From Celeribacter halophilus (GTDB lineage Bacteria > Pseudomonadota > Alphaproteobacteria > Rhodobacterales > Rhodobacteraceae): a stretch of DNA of 64,000 nt. A program made the position numbers and the translations under genes. The notes under the pieces are model-generated. The model was not told the origin of the DNA and ran no database searches. It saw only the letters and a program-made list of their open reading frames with translations. Below, piece after piece: positions 7,997-16,614 of this stretch (position 1 is the stretch's first letter; every line of letters begins with the position of its first letter). The stretch is from the NCBI RefSeq assembly GCF_900114135.1, contig NZ_FORY01000014.1, positions 1 to 64,000 on the forward strand, given 5' to 3'.

Positions 7997-8860
7997 GTGT
8001 CGGCAAGTTATCAGCAAAGGCTGGCGGAACATTACGCCGAATTGAGCCCGCGTTTGCGTGAGGCGGGGGATTATCTTGTCGAAAACCCGCTCGATGTGGC
8101 CACGCGCTCGCTCAGATCGGTCGCCACAGAGGCGCGAATCGCGCCGGCGACCTTCAGCCGTCTGGCGCGGGCTTTGGGATTTGAAACATTTGAAACCCTG
8201 CGCGACGCGGTGCGGGCGCAACTTGCGCTCAAGGTGTCGACTTTTGCCACACGTGCCAAAGACCTCAGAGAGGCTCCCGCCGGTGCGCCGGAGGGGATTC
8301 TCATGCGGTCTTTGGAGCGGACCCAGAGCAATCTTGAGGAGCTTGTGCGAGGTCTTGATCCTGTTGAACTTGCAAAACTGGTCGATGTGTTGCACGAAGC
8401 GCGCCGCGTGCTCATTGTCGGGGCGTTGGGATCAACAGGGATTGCAGAATATGCAGGCTATATGGCCAATTTCTTGGGAGAAAAGTGGCGACTCGCCGGA
8501 CGTATGGGGTCGTCCTACGGCTCTGCGCTCAGCGAGATGGACAAGCAGGATGCGATGATCGTCATCACCATGTCCCCCTCCGCGCGGGTGGCGGTCAACG
8601 CCGCCGAGATCGCCCGCCACCAAGGGGTTCATGTGGCCGTCATCACCGACAGCTACGCATGTCCTGCCTTGCGCCATGCGAACAGCTCTTTCATTATAAC
8701 AGGGGAAAGTCCGAACTTTTTTAACACTTACACGACGACGGTTTTTTTCCTTGAGATGCTTATGGCAATGCTTGCACAAAAAGCCGGACCGGACGTCGTG
8801 GAACGGATATCAGAGATCGAGCGCCACAACAGGGCGCTTGGAGAAGTGGTCGATCTGTGA
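7997..8860 (+). CDS. MurR/RpiR-family transcriptional regulator
   Basis: This 287-residue regulator has an N-terminal HTH_6 domain (about residues 1-77, including SVATEARIAPATFSRLARALGF) and a C-terminal SIS domain (about 125-260) with the sugar-phosphate-isomerase fold VLIVGALGSTGIAEYAGYMA and the later VIVITMSPSAR / VHVAVITDS strands. RpiR proteins usually sense phosphorylated sugars or related small molecules through the SIS domain. The start is a GTG at 7997. It is divergent from the class III aminotransferase and sits just upstream of the TAXI-TRAP genes in the same direction, so it may control either or both. Repeats resembling its putative operator occur both upstream and within its coding sequence. 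Confidence 0.85.
   Translation: MSASYQQRLAEHYAELSPRLREAGDYLVENPLDVATRSLRSVATEARIAPATFSRLARALGFETFETLRDAVRAQLALKVSTFATRAKDLREAPAGAPEGILMRSLERTQSNLEELVRGLDPVELAKLVDVLHEARRVLIVGALGSTGIAEYAGYMANFLGEKWRLAGRMGSSYGSALSEMDKQDAMIVITMSPSARVAVNAAEIARHQGVHVAVITDSYACPALRHANSSFIITGESPNFFNTYTTTVFFLEMLMAMLAQKAGPDVVERISEIERHNRALGEVVDL
8180..8197 (+). repeat. Operator-like tandem repeat inside the rpiR-type coding sequence
   Basis: TTTGAAACATTTGAAACC matches the tandem pair at 7943-7960 closely, in the same orientation. It encodes Phe-Glu-Thr-Phe-Glu-Thr of the HTH region, a segment commonly rich in such residues, so coincidence is possible. Confidence 0.3.
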
Positions 8861-8909
8861 GGCACGGATGCCTCGGGAGGACCAAACATACCACTAAGGG
8901 GAGTCACTT

Positions 8910-9875
8910 ATGACCAAACATATGAAATTCGGATTTGCTGCGGCAGCCGCCTCTGCGATGATCGCAGGCTCTGCAATGGCCGAAGAATTTGTCACCATCG
9001 GCACCGGCGGTGTGACCGGGGTGTATTACCCGACCGGCGGCGCGATCTGCCGTTTGGTCAACAAGAACCGCAAGGAAACCGGCGTGCGTTGCTCGGTCGA
9101 ATCCACCGGCGGTTCCGTTTACAACGTGAACACGATCAAGGAAGGCGAGCTGGAATTCGGCGTTGCCCAGTCCGACATCCAGTACAACGCTTACAACGGT
9201 GTTGTGCAGTTTGAAGGCGAGCCCTTCGAAGACCTGCGTGCCGTGTTCTCCGTGCACCCCGAGCCTTTCACTGTTGTGGCTCGTGCCGACTCCGGCGTGA
9301 AAGTCTTTGAAGACCTCAAAGGCAAGCGCATGAACATCGGTAACCCCGGTTCCGGTCAGCGCGCGACCATGGAAGTCGTGATGGAGAAACTCGGCTGGAC
9401 CAGCGACGACTTCGCACTGGCGACCGAGTTGAAACCGTCCGAGCAGTCTGCTGCGCTCTGCGACAACCAGATTGACGCAATGGTTTACACTGTGGGTCAC
9501 CCGTCGGGTTCCATTCAGGAAGCCACGACCGCTTGTGACTCCGTGCTCGTTGAAGTTGCCGGTCCTGCGATTGACGAACTGGTTGCAGACAACCCCTACT
9601 ACCGCACCGCCACCATTCCGGGCGGCATGTATCGTGGCAATGACGAAGACGTGCATACGTTCGGTGTTGGTGCGACCATCGTGACCTCCGCTGATGTCTC
9701 CGAAGATGCGGTCTATGCGGTTGTTTCCGCTGTGTTTGAAAACTTCGAAGACTTCAAAGGTCTGCACCCTGCATTTGCAAACCTGACGCCGGAAGAAATG
9801 ATCAAAGACGGTCTGTCTGCTCCGCTGCACCCGGGTGCTGTGAAGTACTACAAAGAAAAAGGCTGGATGGAATAA
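8910..9875 (+). CDS. TAXI-family TRAP transporter substrate-binding protein
   Basis: The 321-residue protein is the periplasmic binding component of a TRAP-TAXI importer. A signal peptide is evident at residues 1-24 (basic start, alanine-rich core, cleavage after AMA). The mature protein starts with the TAXI hallmark [22 protein letters not shown] and contains [26 protein letters not shown]. The ligand is unknown; members of the family bind glutamate, 2-oxoglutarate and other small acids. A strong ribosome binding site (GGGGAG) precedes the ATG. A terminator-like hairpin separates it from the membrane subunit gene, which should keep its transcript more abundant. Confidence 0.9.
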   Translation: MTKHMKFGFAAAAASAMIAGSAMAEEFVTIGTGGVTGVYYPTGGAICRLVNKNRKETGVRCSVESTGGSVYNVNTIKEGELEFGVAQSDIQYNAYNGVVQFEGEPFEDLRAVFSVHPEPFTVVARADSGVKVFEDLKGKRMNIGNPGSGQRATMEVVMEKLGWTSDDFALATELKPSEQSAALCDNQIDAMVYTVGHPSGSIQEATTACDSVLVEVAGPAIDELVADNPYYRTATIPGGMYRGNDEDVHTFGVGATIVTSADVSEDAVYAVVSAVFENFEDFKGLHPAFANLTPEEMIKDGLSAPLHPGAVKYYKEKGWME

Positions 9876-9892
9876 TCCGCCTTCGACTTCCC

Positions 9893-9920
9893 GGGCGGCA
9901 CGTCATGTGCCGCCCTTTTC
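9893..9920 (+). terminator. Intercistronic terminator/attenuator after TAXI binding protein
   Basis: GGGCGGCAC and GTGCCGCCC form a perfect 9-base-pair stem with a 5-base loop, followed by TTTTCTC. It lies between the binding-protein and permease genes and probably causes partial termination. Confidence 0.75.
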
Positions 9921-9950
9921 TCATAAAAATATAAGGGACGATGGGGATCA

Positions 9951-12566
9951 ATGTCAGACACTGGGAAACAGGCTTTGAACGAGGCCGAGCTTCAGGAGCT
10001 GGTGGCGGCTTCTGATAGCGGCGCACGCAATGTGCCGGGAACATTGGGTAAGGTGATTGCGGCAGTTGCGCTGTTGTGGTCGGTTTTCCAGGTGCTCCTG
10101 GCCTCTCCGATCGGGTTGAAGGTTCTGCCCGGTGATATGATCAACAACGCGCGGCAGATCCATCTTGCCTTCGCGATCTTCCTGTCGGCCATGGCCTATC
10201 CGCTGTTCAAGTCGGCGCCGAAGTCCTCCGTGCCGTGGTATGACTGGATTTTGGGCCTCGGCGGGGCGTTCCTCGCCATGTATGGCTATTTCTTCTACGA
10301 GAAAATCGTCGGCAACGGCGGGCTTGCGGATACGAGTGACTCCTATTTCGCGCTTGCGGGCCTCGCATTCCTGTTCATTGCAGCCTACCGCACACTCGGG
10401 CCGGTGATGGTGCTTCTGGCTATTGTATTCCTTGGCTATGTCTTCTTTGGTGCTTCCGAAACCGTGCCGGACTCGATCCGTTGGGCGGGGGCCTCATTGC
10501 GCAAAGCCATGTCGCATATGTGGATCACGACCGAGGGCGTCTTCGGCATCGCGCTCAACGTCTCGACGCAATTCGTCTTCCTCTTCGTGCTCTTCGGTGC
10601 GCTGCTCGATAAAGCGGGCGCGGGCAACTATTTCATCAAAATGGCTTTCGGCGCTCTGGGGCACTTGCGTGGTGGTCCGGCCAAGGCTGCTGTTGTCGGC
10701 TCTGCGGCAACAGGGCTGATTTCCGGCTCCTCGATTGCCAACGTGGTGACGACCGGCACATTCACTATTCCGTTGATGAAACGTGTGGGATTTTCTGCCG
10801 AAAAAGCGGGTTCGGTCGAAGTGGCCTCCTCGGTGAACGGCCAGATCATGCCGCCGGTGATGGGTGCGGCCGCGTTCCTCATGGTGGAATATGTCGGCAT
10901 TTCCTATTTCGAAGTGATCAAACACGCCTTTGTGCCCGCGATCATTTCCTACATCGCGCTGGTCTATATCGTTCACCTTGAAGCGGTGAAAAACAACATG
11001 CCGACCATCGGCAACAAGGTCGTGTCACTCTGGCGCACGATCATGGGGATGTTCCTGTTCTTCGCGGGCTTTGGCGGGCTGTGTTATGCCACGCAATTCC
11101 CTGTGCGCCTCATCACCTCCATGGTGCCCGAAGGCAGCGGCTGGATTCTCGCCGTGGCGATTGCTCTGGTCTATGTCGGGCTCATCAAACTGGCCGCGAA
11201 ATCCGACGATCTAGAAATCGACGATCCTGATTCCGAATTGATGGAACTGCCGGATGTGGCCAAGCTCTGGACCGCCGGTCTCTACTACCTCCTGCCGATT
11301 ATCGTTCTGGTCTATTTCCTGATGATCGAACGCAAGTCTCCGGGGCTTTCGGCCTTCTGGGCAACCTTCCTGTTGTTCTTCATCCTGCTGTCGCAAAAGC
11401 CGCTCAAGGCAATCTTCCGCGGCGAAAGCGATGCGGTTGACCGCCTCAAGGAAGGTGTGGTTGATCTGGTTGAAGGTATGATCGACGGTGCGCGGAACAT
11501 GATCGGGATCGGCCTTGCCACCGCAACGGCAGGGATCATCGTCGGCACCGTATCCCTCACCGGTATCGGTCAGGTGATGGCGGATTTCGTCGAGTTCCTC
11601 TCCGGCGGCAACCTGATCCTGATGCTTCTGTTCGTCGCGATCCTGTCGCTGATCCTCGGGATGGGCCTGCCGACCACGGCGAACTACATCGTTGTGTCTT
11701 CGCTCATGGTGTCCGTTGTGGTCGAACTTGGCGCACAATCGGGGCTGATCGTGCCGCTGATCGCCGTGCACCTCTTTGTGTTCTACTTCGGGATCATGGC
11801 GGATGTGACGCCCCCTGTTGGGCTGGCCAGTTTCGCCGCCGCCGCTGTGTCGGGGGGCGATGCAATCCGCACGGGGTTCACCGCTTTCTTTTACAGTTTG
11901 CGGACCGTGGCCCTGCCCTTCGTCTTCATCTTCAACACCGACCTTCTGTTGATTGATGTCACGCTGGTGCAAGGGATCATCGTCTTCATTGTGGCGACCA
12001 TCGGTATTCTGGTGTTCACCGCAGCGACGATGGGCTTTTACATCACCAAGTCGCGGATTTGGGAAACAGTGGCGCTTTTGCTTGTGGCCTTTACCCTCTT
12101 CCGTCCGGGGTTCTTTATGGACATGATCCAGCCGCCCTATCACGAGACCGCCCCCACCGCTGTCGCGCAGGCGCTTGAAGAAGCCCCCGCCGGTTCGCAG
12201 TTGCGGATCGTGGTGACAGGCCCCGATTTCGACACGCTGGAGCAAAAGGATGTCCACCTTGCGCTCACCGTGCCGGAGGCTGAAGGCGGCGATGCGCGTC
12301 TTGATGCGCTCGGGCTGATGCTCATGGCTGATGGCGACCGCATGATCATGGACGAGCCGATGTTTGGCACGCCCATTTCGGAGCAACTGTCGAGCTTCGA
12401 TTTCTACGGCGACGAGCCGGTGCAGATCACGAATGTTCAGGCTCCGGCCGACCAGCTTCCGAAAGAACTGATGTTCATTCCTGCGCTCATCCTCTTGGGC
12501 CTCGTGACCGTCCTGCAACGACGCCGGGCGGCCTCCAAGCGTGAATTCGAAGGAGAACCCGCATGA
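9951..12566 (+). CDS. Fused 4TM/12TM TRAP transporter permease
   Basis: The 871-residue polytopic membrane protein fuses the small (DctQ-like) and large (DctM-like) TRAP subunits, as is normal for TAXI systems. Hydrophobic segments begin near residue 30; the DctM core shows GSAATGLISGSSIANVVTTGTF, NGQIMPPVMGAAAFLM and a second repeat with GMGLPTTANYIVVSSL and DVTPPVGLASFAAAAVSGGD. The last 130 residues after the final long membrane region form an extra domain (DUF3394-like) ending in another helix. It should use an ion gradient to take up the ligand of the upstream binding protein. Its stop overlaps the next gene by 4 bases (ATGA). Confidence 0.9.
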   Translation: MSDTGKQALNEAELQELVAASDSGARNVPGTLGKVIAAVALLWSVFQVLLASPIGLKVLPGDMINNARQIHLAFAIFLSAMAYPLFKSAPKSSVPWYDWILGLGGAFLAMYGYFFYEKIVGNGGLADTSDSYFALAGLAFLFIAAYRTLGPVMVLLAIVFLGYVFFGASETVPDSIRWAGASLRKAMSHMWITTEGVFGIALNVSTQFVFLFVLFGALLDKAGAGNYFIKMAFGALGHLRGGPAKAAVVGSAATGLISGSSIANVVTTGTFTIPLMKRVGFSAEKAGSVEVASSVNGQIMPPVMGAAAFLMVEYVGISYFEVIKHAFVPAIISYIALVYIVHLEAVKNNMPTIGNKVVSLWRTIMGMFLFFAGFGGLCYATQFPVRLITSMVPEGSGWILAVAIALVYVGLIKLAAKSDDLEIDDPDSELMELPDVAKLWTAGLYYLLPIIVLVYFLMIERKSPGLSAFWATFLLFFILLSQKPLKAIFRGESDAVDRLKEGVVDLVEGMIDGARNMIGIGLATATAGIIVGTVSLTGIGQVMADFVEFLSGGNLILMLLFVAILSLILGMGLPTTANYIVVSSLMVSVVVELGAQSGLIVPLIAVHLFVFYFGIMADVTPPVGLASFAAAAVSGGDAIRTGFTAFFYSLRTVALPFVFIFNTDLLLIDVTLVQGIIVFIVATIGILVFTAATMGFYITKSRIWETVALLLVAFTLFRPGFFMDMIQPPYHETAPTAVAQALEEAPAGSQLRIVVTGPDFDTLEQKDVHLALTVPEAEGGDARLDALGLMLMADGDRMIMDEPMFGTPISEQLSSFDFYGDEPVQITNVQAPADQLPKELMFIPALILLGLVTVLQRRRAASKREFEGEPA

Positions 12567-12994
12567 CCCAGACCATTCTCTGTGCCGTCGACGTGAACCG
12601 CGTCAAAGACGAGGTGAAAGTCTTGCAAACCGCCGCACGTCTGGCCGCTGCCGAAAATGCGCAGCTCGATGTGATCACCGTGCTGTCCGATTACGGGATG
12701 AGTTGGGTAGGCGGTTACTTCGATGAGAAACACACGAAGGAAGCGCGCAAACACGCGAAAGAGGCGTTGAACAATCTGGTGGAAGAGGCCCTCGGGCCGG
12801 AAGCCAATGCAAATGTCCGTCATGTGGTGGCCGTGGGAACGGCCTATCACGAAATTCTCGAAACGGCGGAGAAGGACGGGGCCGACCTGATCGTGCTCGG
12901 TGCGCATCGGCCGGATTTGAAGGACTATCTCTTGGGGCCGAATGCCGCTCGCGTTGTGCGGCACTCCAACTGTTCGGTGTATGTTGTGCGCTGA
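12563..12994 (+). CDS. Universal stress protein (UspA family)
   Basis: The 143-residue protein has the UspA fold: an N-terminal strand TILCAVDVN, a long middle, and the ATP-binding C-terminal motif, here DLIVLGAHRPDLKDYLLGPNAARVVRHSNCSVYVVR, which fits G-2x-G-9x-G(S/T)-type motifs loosely. It overlaps the permease stop by 4 bases and is translationally coupled to it. Usp proteins encoded in TRAP operons (TeaD in the ectoine transporter) bind ATP and tune transport, and the same role is likely here. Confidence 0.88.
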   Translation: MTQTILCAVDVNRVKDEVKVLQTAARLAAAENAQLDVITVLSDYGMSWVGGYFDEKHTKEARKHAKEALNNLVEEALGPEANANVRHVVAVGTAYHEILETAEKDGADLIVLGAHRPDLKDYLLGPNAARVVRHSNCSVYVVR

Positions 12995-13018
12995 CGCCTG
13001 TGCGATGCAAATGAATTT

Positions 13019-13050
13019 GGCCTGCCCCGGAAACGCGGCAGGCCATTTTG
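13019..13050. terminator. Terminator between the usp and hydroxyproline epimerase genes
   Basis: GGCCTGCC and GGCAGGCC form a perfect 8-base-pair stem, followed by ATTTTG on the plus strand. The flanking genes are convergent, so it can serve both. Confidence 0.7.
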
Positions 13051-13061
13051 TTTCGGGCGAA

Positions 13062-14060
13062 TTACCGCAGTTGAAATCCCGTCATCAGCGGGTCGCGGTC
13101 ATCGACGAAGATCGTGTTGTGACCAATGACACGCGCCCATCCGGCGACGCTCGGGAGAATGGCGTCGAAATCCCCCAGACGGGTTTCGCCTTCCACTTTG
13201 CAGGTGAACATAGTGCCAATGATGCTTTCATGGATGAAGGTGTCGCCGGTCTTGAGCCGCCCGCGAGCATGGAGTTGCGCCATGCGCGCAGAGGAGCCTG
13301 TGCCGCAAGGGGAGCGGTCGATGGCTTTTTCGCCGTAGAACACAGCGTTGCGGGCATCCGCCTCGGTCTGGGTCGGGGCATCACACCACATGACATGGCT
13401 GACGCCTGAAATGTGCGGGTCGGTCGGGTGTTCGGGGGCCAGTGCCTCTTGCGCGGCGGCACGGATGATCGGGCTGAGACGCTGAATGTCGCTCACGGTC
13501 ATATCGTCGAGACCGGACCAGTTGTCCTGCGGCTCAACGATGACATAGTAATTGCCGCCATAGGAGAGATCGACTTTCAAGGCACCCAAGCCGTCGATGT
13601 TCAGGATCACATCGCGGGCGTGCAGATAGGCGGGCACATTGAAGAGCCGCACCTGTTCGACATAGTTGCCGTTCTGCGTGTATTCGATGTCCACTTTCCC
13701 CGCGGGCGTCTCCAGCGAAAGCTGTCCGGCGGTGCGCGGCACAACGAGCCCTTCTTCCAAGGCGGCGGTCACCGTGCCGATGGTGCCGTGGCCGCACATG
13801 GGCAGGCAGCCGCTCACCTCAATAAACAGCACGCCGATGTCACAGTCCTCGCGCGAGGACGGGTAGAGGATCGTGCCGGACATGACATCATGGCCGCGTG
13901 GTTCGAACATCAGCGCCTGACGCACCCAATCATGATCCCGCTGAAAGATTTCGCGTTTCTCGGACATGGGAACGGCAGGAAGCTGTGGCCCGCCACCGGC
14001 GACAACGCGCACAGGATTGCCGCAAGTGTGGGCATCCACGCAAAAGAAACTATGTCTCAT
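13062..14060 (-). CDS. 4-hydroxyproline 2-epimerase (proline racemase family)
   Basis: The 332-residue enzyme converts trans-4-hydroxy-L-proline to cis-4-hydroxy-D-proline in the cytoplasm. Both catalytic cysteines of the racemase/epimerase subgroup are present: C89 in GCLPMCGHGTIG and C252 in DRSPCGTGSSARM. This separates it from the 3-hydroxyproline dehydratases, which have Thr at the second site. The N-terminus FFCVDAHTCGNPVRVV is typical. It lies 3 bases downstream of the FAD oxidase gene, so the two are co-transcribed, with the epimerase second. The context of a D-amino-acid oxidase and a DapA-like deaminase strongly supports 4-hydroxyproline rather than proline as substrate. Confidence 0.92.
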   Translation of the reverse strand: MRHSFFCVDAHTCGNPVRVVAGGGPQLPAVPMSEKREIFQRDHDWVRQALMFEPRGHDVMSGTILYPSSREDCDIGVLFIEVSGCLPMCGHGTIGTVTAALEEGLVVPRTAGQLSLETPAGKVDIEYTQNGNYVEQVRLFNVPAYLHARDVILNIDGLGALKVDLSYGGNYYVIVEPQDNWSGLDDMTVSDIQRLSPIIRAAAQEALAPEHPTDPHISGVSHVMWCDAPTQTEADARNAVFYGEKAIDRSPCGTGSSARMAQLHARGRLKTGDTFIHESIIGTMFTCKVEGETRLGDFDAILPSVAGWARVIGHNTIFVDDRDPLMTGFQLR

Positions 14061-14063
14061 AAC

Positions 14064-15317
14064 TCAGGCTCCATATGTGAAACGCTCGATCCGGTAGGGC
14101 GTTAGATCAAGGCTGGCAGGTTTGTTATCAATCAGGTCCGCTACAAGACGTCCGGTCGTGGCGGCTTGCGTAAGTCCGAGGTGGCCGTGCCCGAAGGCAT
14201 GGATCACATTGCGGTTGTTCGGGGAACGTCCGATGACCGGCAGGCTGTCGGGCGTGGCGGGGCGATGGCCGGACCACTGGATCCCTTGGTCACTGTCGAG
14301 ATCGGGCAAATAGCGTTTCGCGAGTTTCACCAGTGCTTCGGAGCGTTTGAAATTGGGTTTGGAGGTTAACCCGCCAAACTCCGCCGCGCCCCCGATGCGC
14401 AATCCTGTCGCAAGTGGCGTGGCGACGAATTTGCGCTCTGCAAATATGAGTTCGCGGGTGACGCTGATGCCCGGAGTTGGGAGGGTCGTGTTATACCCGC
14501 GCTCGCTTTCGAGCAAAACACGGTCGCCGATGGAGGCGGCAAGCGGTTTGGACCATGCCCCTGCCGCAAGGACCACCAGATCGGCGCTGACATCAGCATC
14601 ACCGTCCATCTCGACCCGGACGCCTGTCGCGGTTCGGTTGATCCGTTTGGCCGCGCCGCGTGCGATGGTGGCTCCGTTGCGTAGCACGGTGTCCAGAAGG
14701 CCGTTGTGAATGTCTTTGGGGTCCGAGACTTGTGACCATTGCGGGGTGAACATGGCCTTGTGCGCAAGGCCGCCGAGGGCTGGTTCAAGCTGGCGTGCCT
14801 CGTCTCCACTCATCGGGGTGCAGGTCACGCCATGCTGGCGTTTCAGCTCCCATTCCGCCGCATCCGCCTGAAAGGCCATTTCACTTTCGTAGACGGTCAA
14901 TGCGCCGTGGTTGTAGAGCTTGTCTGACAGGCCCGCGCTGTTCAAAAGCGGCATCAGATCGTCATATGTGCGGTTGTTGAGCGCGGACAGGGCTCCGGCA
15001 ATCCGCTCCATCTCTGAACGCGTGCTGACGCGGGAAAAGCGCAGCATCCACGGCAGAAGCCGTGGCGCATGTGTCCAGCGCAGGCTCAGAGGGCCGAGCG
15101 GGTCGAACAGCCACTTGGGCAGTTTGAGAAACACACCGGGGGCCGAGGCGGGGACAACTTCGCTAACCGCGATCCCTCCGGCATTCCCGAAAGAGGCTTT
15201 GTCGCCTTCAGGGGCGGGATCAATGAGTACGACTGTGTGACCGGATTGCAGGACATGCCACGCACAGGCCAGACCAACGATCCCCGCGCCGATGATGGCG
15301 ACTTTCTTGTGTTGCAT
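14064..15317 (-). CDS. FAD-dependent cis-4-hydroxy-D-proline oxidase/dehydrogenase (DadA-like)
   Basis: This 417-residue flavoprotein should oxidise cis-4-hydroxy-D-proline to 1-pyrroline-4-hydroxy-2-carboxylate. The N-terminal dinucleotide motif KVAIIGAGIVGLACAWHVLQ is followed by the acidic end of strand 2 (VVLIDP), and the C-terminus has the DAO-type block SGHRPATPDSLPVIGRSP and HAFGHGHLGLTQAATTGRLVADL. I chose the ATG at 15315-15317 (MQHKKVAIIGAG); the longer frame adds 41 residues before the FAD fold. It heads a two-gene minus-strand operon with the epimerase and is divergent from the DapA-like gene across a 221-base control region. Confidence 0.88.
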   Translation of the reverse strand: MQHKKVAIIGAGIVGLACAWHVLQSGHTVVLIDPAPEGDKASFGNAGGIAVSEVVPASAPGVFLKLPKWLFDPLGPLSLRWTHAPRLLPWMLRFSRVSTRSEMERIAGALSALNNRTYDDLMPLLNSAGLSDKLYNHGALTVYESEMAFQADAAEWELKRQHGVTCTPMSGDEARQLEPALGGLAHKAMFTPQWSQVSDPKDIHNGLLDTVLRNGATIARGAAKRINRTATGVRVEMDGDADVSADLVVLAAGAWSKPLAASIGDRVLLESERGYNTTLPTPGISVTRELIFAERKFVATPLATGLRIGGAAEFGGLTSKPNFKRSEALVKLAKRYLPDLDSDQGIQWSGHRPATPDSLPVIGRSPNNRNVIHAFGHGHLGLTQAATTGRLVADLIDNKPASLDLTPYRIERFTYGA

Positions 15318-15374
15318 GGCCTCTCCGATTCCCCTGTGTGAGGTGCTCTTTCTCTTGTACACGGGAAAAATAAA

Positions 15375-15403
15375 TTGACAACTGTCGATTGGATCCAGTT
15401 TAA
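15375..15403. promoter_or_regulatory. Promoter with GntR-type operator, divergent hydroxyproline promoter region
   Basis: A TTGACA box at 15375-15380 is followed by the motif ATTGGATCCAG at 15388-15398, which contains the palindrome TGGATCCA. The position, overlapping the spacer and -10 area of a plus-strand promoter, fits repression by the GntR protein encoded at 16615-17307. The same 11-mer occurs inverted upstream of that gene, and a one-base variant precedes the TRAP genes. Confidence 0.6.
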
Positions 15404-15538
15404 GGGTCGCAAGGTCACAACAGAATCCTCGATGCGGCATCCCCTGCCGTCCGCTGCTGTTGTGACCAGCTTTTCAACGGGGCGCTGCGAGGCGGCTCTT
15501 TCACATCCGAATTTCAAAATTCCCGAAAGGAACAGGCA

Positions 15539-16432
15539 ATGGCCATCTGGAAAGGCGTCTTCCCCGCTGTCACCACCAAGCTGAAAGAAGACGGCTGCGT
15601 TGATATCGACGCAACCAAAGCAAGCATTGAACGTCTCATCGAAAACGGCGTCTCCGGTGTGATCGTTCTGCCGATGCTGGGCGAGAATGCCTCCATGGAA
15701 ATGGACGAGCGCAAAGCCATCATCCGTGCCGCAGTCGAAACTGCTGCAGGTCGTGTGCCGGTGCTGTCGGGTCTGGCAGAAACCACGCTGGAACGCGCGA
15801 AAGCCTCTGCGAAAATCTATCAGGACTGCGGTGCGCAGGGTCTGATGGTCTTCCCGAGCCTTGGCTATAAGACCGATGATCGCGAAACTGTCGCGTGGTA
15901 TAAAGGCATCGCCTCGGCCACGCCTCTGCCGATCATGATCTACAACAACCCGATTGCCTATGGCGTGGATTGCACGGTCGAGGTTCTCAAAGAACTCGTC
16001 GATACGCCGGAGATCGTTTGTATCAAGGAAGAAACCGGCGATATCCGTCGTGTAACTGATATGTATATCGCTTTCGGTGATCGGTTCAGCCTGTTCTGCG
16101 GCGTGGATGATCTCATCGTCGAGAGCAGTGCGCTGGGTGTGACGGGCTGGGTGTCCGGCATGACCAATGTCTGGCCGGCGGAGTGTGTGAAACTCTTCGG
16201 GCTGTGCCAAGACGAGAAATATGCGCAAGCCCGCGAACTCTATCAGGTGCTGACGCCGTCTTTCCACCTCGATACGCATGTGAAGCTGGTGCAATATATC
16301 AAACTGGCCGAAAACCTCGTTTACGGTGCGCCGGAATGGGTGCGTGCCCCGCGTCTGCCTTTGGTCGGTGACGAGCGCGATTTCGTCGTTGCCACGGTGA
16401 CGGACGCCATTGAGAAACTGAAAACACTCTGA
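15539..16432 (+). CDS. 1-pyrroline-4-hydroxy-2-carboxylate deaminase (DapA/DHDPS family)
   Basis: The 297-residue protein belongs to the dihydrodipicolinate synthase/N-acetylneuraminate lyase family. The Schiff-base lysine is K163 in IVCIKEETGD and the catalytic tyrosine is Y135 in PIMIYNNP. In hydroxyproline catabolism the family member deaminates and ring-opens 1-pyrroline-4-hydroxy-2-carboxylate to 2,5-dioxopentanoate, which fits the flanking epimerase and oxidase. A lysine-biosynthetic role is unlikely: the GENAS block at 48-52 stands where DapA has GTTGE, and the genes around are catabolic. A clear AGGAACAGG site precedes the ATG, and a strong terminator follows. Confidence 0.88.
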   Translation: MAIWKGVFPAVTTKLKEDGCVDIDATKASIERLIENGVSGVIVLPMLGENASMEMDERKAIIRAAVETAAGRVPVLSGLAETTLERAKASAKIYQDCGAQGLMVFPSLGYKTDDRETVAWYKGIASATPLPIMIYNNPIAYGVDCTVEVLKELVDTPEIVCIKEETGDIRRVTDMYIAFGDRFSLFCGVDDLIVESSALGVTGWVSGMTNVWPAECVKLFGLCQDEKYAQARELYQVLTPSFHLDTHVKLVQYIKLAENLVYGAPEWVRAPRLPLVGDERDFVVATVTDAIEKLKTL

Positions 16433-16450
16433 ACCCCTGCAGAGTGTGAG

Positions 16451-16480
16451 GGCGGCCGCTTTCGGGTGGCCGCCATTTTG
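16451..16480 (+). terminator. Terminator after the DapA-like deaminase gene
   Basis: GGCGGCC (16451-16457) pairs with GGCCGCC (16468-16474) around a 10-base loop, followed by ATTTTG. It lies 19 bases after the stop codon. Confidence 0.7.
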
Positions 16481-16580
16481 TATCGGCGGCTCTCCCCTCC
16501 CCTGTTCGCGCTTCCCCGTGTTTCAGGTGCTTGACTGCGTTTCCTATGGCGGTGGGCGGCAGATTATGTAAATCTGCGGG

Positions 16581-16591
16581 CTGGATCCAAT
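16581..16591. promoter_or_regulatory. GntR-type operator upstream of the gntR gene
   Basis: CTGGATCCAAT is the exact inverse of the 11-mer at 15388-15398 and ends 23 bases before the regulator's start codon, fitting autoregulation. Confidence 0.58.
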
Positions 16592-16614
16592 AACACGGCG
16601 TCGGAATATACAGC

